DNA of 64,000 nucleotides, taken from Oenanthe sinensis. Lineage: Eukaryota; Streptophyta; Magnoliopsida; Apiales; Apiaceae. The stretch lies in assembly GCA_028671895.1 (NCBI GenBank), contig CM053802.1, positions 17,181,631-17,245,630 of the forward strand, written 5' to 3'. Positions within the stretch are counted from its first letter, which is position 1, and each line of letters begins with the position of its first letter. A model generated the notes under the pieces. It made no database searches. It worked only from the letters and a program-made list of their open reading frames with translations, and was not told the origin of the DNA. A program made the translations under genes and the position numbers. Shown here in pieces: positions 62,561 through 64,000 of the stretch.

Positions 62561-62964
62561 CAGTACCACCGATAAATCAACGATACTCTCAGCGAACTTG
62601 AACTGAGTTAAAAACTATCACCGAAATATTTTGAACTTTAAAACTGAAGAGATTAAAATTTGGTAGAACTGAAACCCTAAAACTCTGTTTATAAGGAGAG
62701 ACTTGAATGTGTTTGTTTTTCTTTTTAATATAGTACAAGGTATTTATTAAAAAAACCAAGAAATATGTTTGTACTACTCTCGATGTGGTACGATTCTCAA
62801 GTACCACTTTAAAGGGTTATACTTTGGAACATCAGTTCTCATTCACCTTTTATCCATTTTGAGCGTGTAAATATGTGTTGGAATTCACTCACAGAGTAGA
62901 ATACGATCCAACCAATACACAACACTAACATATAGTATTTACCACTTAAATTGAGTCTCAAAAT
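62561..62964. repeat. 404-bp direct repeat, copy 2
   Basis: It is the partner of 61472-61875. Sequence to its right (from GGTTCATAACTTAC) has no match beside copy 1. Confidence 0.9.
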
Positions 62965-64000
62965 GGTTCATAACTTACTCTAAAATACTAAGTTTTTTCA
63001 ACAAATCTCATCTCATTTTGGACGTTTTAATGAGTTGTTGGATCTAAACATGGGCAGAGGTCCGCATAATCCTGCACTGGAATGGCTCCCTAATATTGGT
63101 CACGGAGATGTGATTCAATCAGCCCCTCAGACAGGTCAGATAATTTGCAATTTAAAAATAAAATTTTTATTGAATAATTTCACAATTCAAATAACTAAAA
63201 TTTTTACCGCAGAAAAATACCGATTCAAGACACTGACTGCATCAGTAAAATAACATGAAATTTTTTTAAGGCGAACTTAACCCTATTGAAACGAAAAATA
63301 ATTCCTAAAATAATAATAAAAAAATATGAAAATACATCCAACTAGAATAAAATATTAAAATTTTATTTCTACTCGTTTGAGAAAGTCAAATAAAATATTT
63401 AAATAATAATAATAAATTTTGAAAAAAAACCTCAATTAACACATTCTACCCTCTTTATAACAATTTTGTCCTCGAAATCACCACAGAAATTACTAGGGTG
63501 ACCTTTTATCTTATTAATGAGATTTATTGCAAGAATCATTTGAAAAAAAGACATGTAGTTAAAGTACAACTTGATCATTAAATATTGAAATTTAAAATAT
63601 ATATCTATATATTTGAATATTAATATATCTCAAAAATGATAAATGTTTTTCAATTTTTTTGCCACCAGACATCAACATTTTTTATTAAAAAATTGTTTGG
63701 TGAAATTCAAAAATAATTTATAAATTTTGATTTTATTTTAAAAATTGCTATCAAATAAAGTTGGTCCTCTACTTTTACAAAAATTAACTGCATATTTAAT
63801 TATTAAAATTTTAAAAAATATTAATTTTTATATTATATCTCAAATATACACACATAAAAAATAATAGGGCTTTTTCAAAAAATACAGAAGCTTTTATGTT
63901 TTTCCAAAAATACGTTTTTTATTTTATAATTTGCAAAAAATATGATTTTCAATTATTTTTTTTGCAAAAATACAATTTTGTAACCAATGCAACTAGATTT
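62965..64000. other. Intergenic, AT-rich, no gene supported
   Basis: A 72-codon frame at 63035-63253 is not recognised. From 63870 to the window end, words like AAAAATACG and GCAAAAAATA recur at short spacing, the edge of a further repeat. Confidence 0.4.

Noticed and set aside
61472..62964. The 404-bp repeats read as LTRs of a small TRIM-type element
   Set aside because: They lack TG...CA ends, no primer site or polypurine tract lies between them, and no target duplication flanks the pair.
1..64000. tRNA, rRNA, CRISPR array, operon or phage features
   Set aside because: None seen; the window is plant nuclear DNA and the only tRNA-related signals are retrotransposon primer sites and one weak B-box-like word.

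Overview
This window is nuclear DNA from a flowering plant, most likely a eudicot with a large, transposon-rich genome. The evidence is AT-rich intergenic sequence, GT-AG introns, Ty1/copia and Ty3/gypsy elements of plant lineages, and two plant host genes. The species cannot be fixed from sequence alone; an asterid such as an Apiaceae is only a guess.

Layout. (1) Positions 1 to about 21280 are a nest of retrotransposons. A Sirevirus-like Ty1/copia element (its 5' part lies left of the window) carries pol, an env-like ORF and the 3' LTR. Its env-like ORF is split by a Ty3/gypsy element of the Tat type (6453-17805, target duplication AGTTC/AGTTT). The 3' LTR of that element is in turn split by a minus-strand copia solo LTR (15902-17482). 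The Tat element has gag, protease, RT, two RNase H regions, integrase, an antisense gene-like unit with its own TATA box, and tandem arrays before the polypurine tract. (2) Positions 21281-24227 are AT-rich intergenic sequence. (3) Positions 24228-25016 hold a single-exon DOG1-domain gene. (4) Positions 27164-54010 hold the exocyst subunit gene SEC6. I traced 25 coding exons that join in one open frame of 756 codons plus stop, spread over nearly 27 kb because the introns have collected transposons: a foldback MULE-type element, a smaller foldback MITE, a full copia element, a hAT remnant lying in an older copia integrase fragment, and a CACTA MITE. One intron (15) uses a GC donor. (5) Positions 54325-64000 are intergenic, with two solo LTRs of the same family as the Tat element, a probable hAT MITE, LTR-like pieces with TGTAAC/GTTACA ends, and an exact-length pair of 404-bp direct repeats.

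Only two genes look functional: the DOG1-like gene and SEC6. They are on the same strand about 2.1 kb apart and are not expected to act together. SEC6 is a core subunit of the vesicle-tethering exocyst, and DOG1-domain proteins act in dormancy or related signalling. All retrotransposon reading frames are broken by stops and frameshifts. I found no tRNA, rRNA, CRISPR or bacterial-type features. Exon borders were assigned by hand from splice consensus, frame continuity and recalled SEC6 family similarity; no alignment or transcript data were available.
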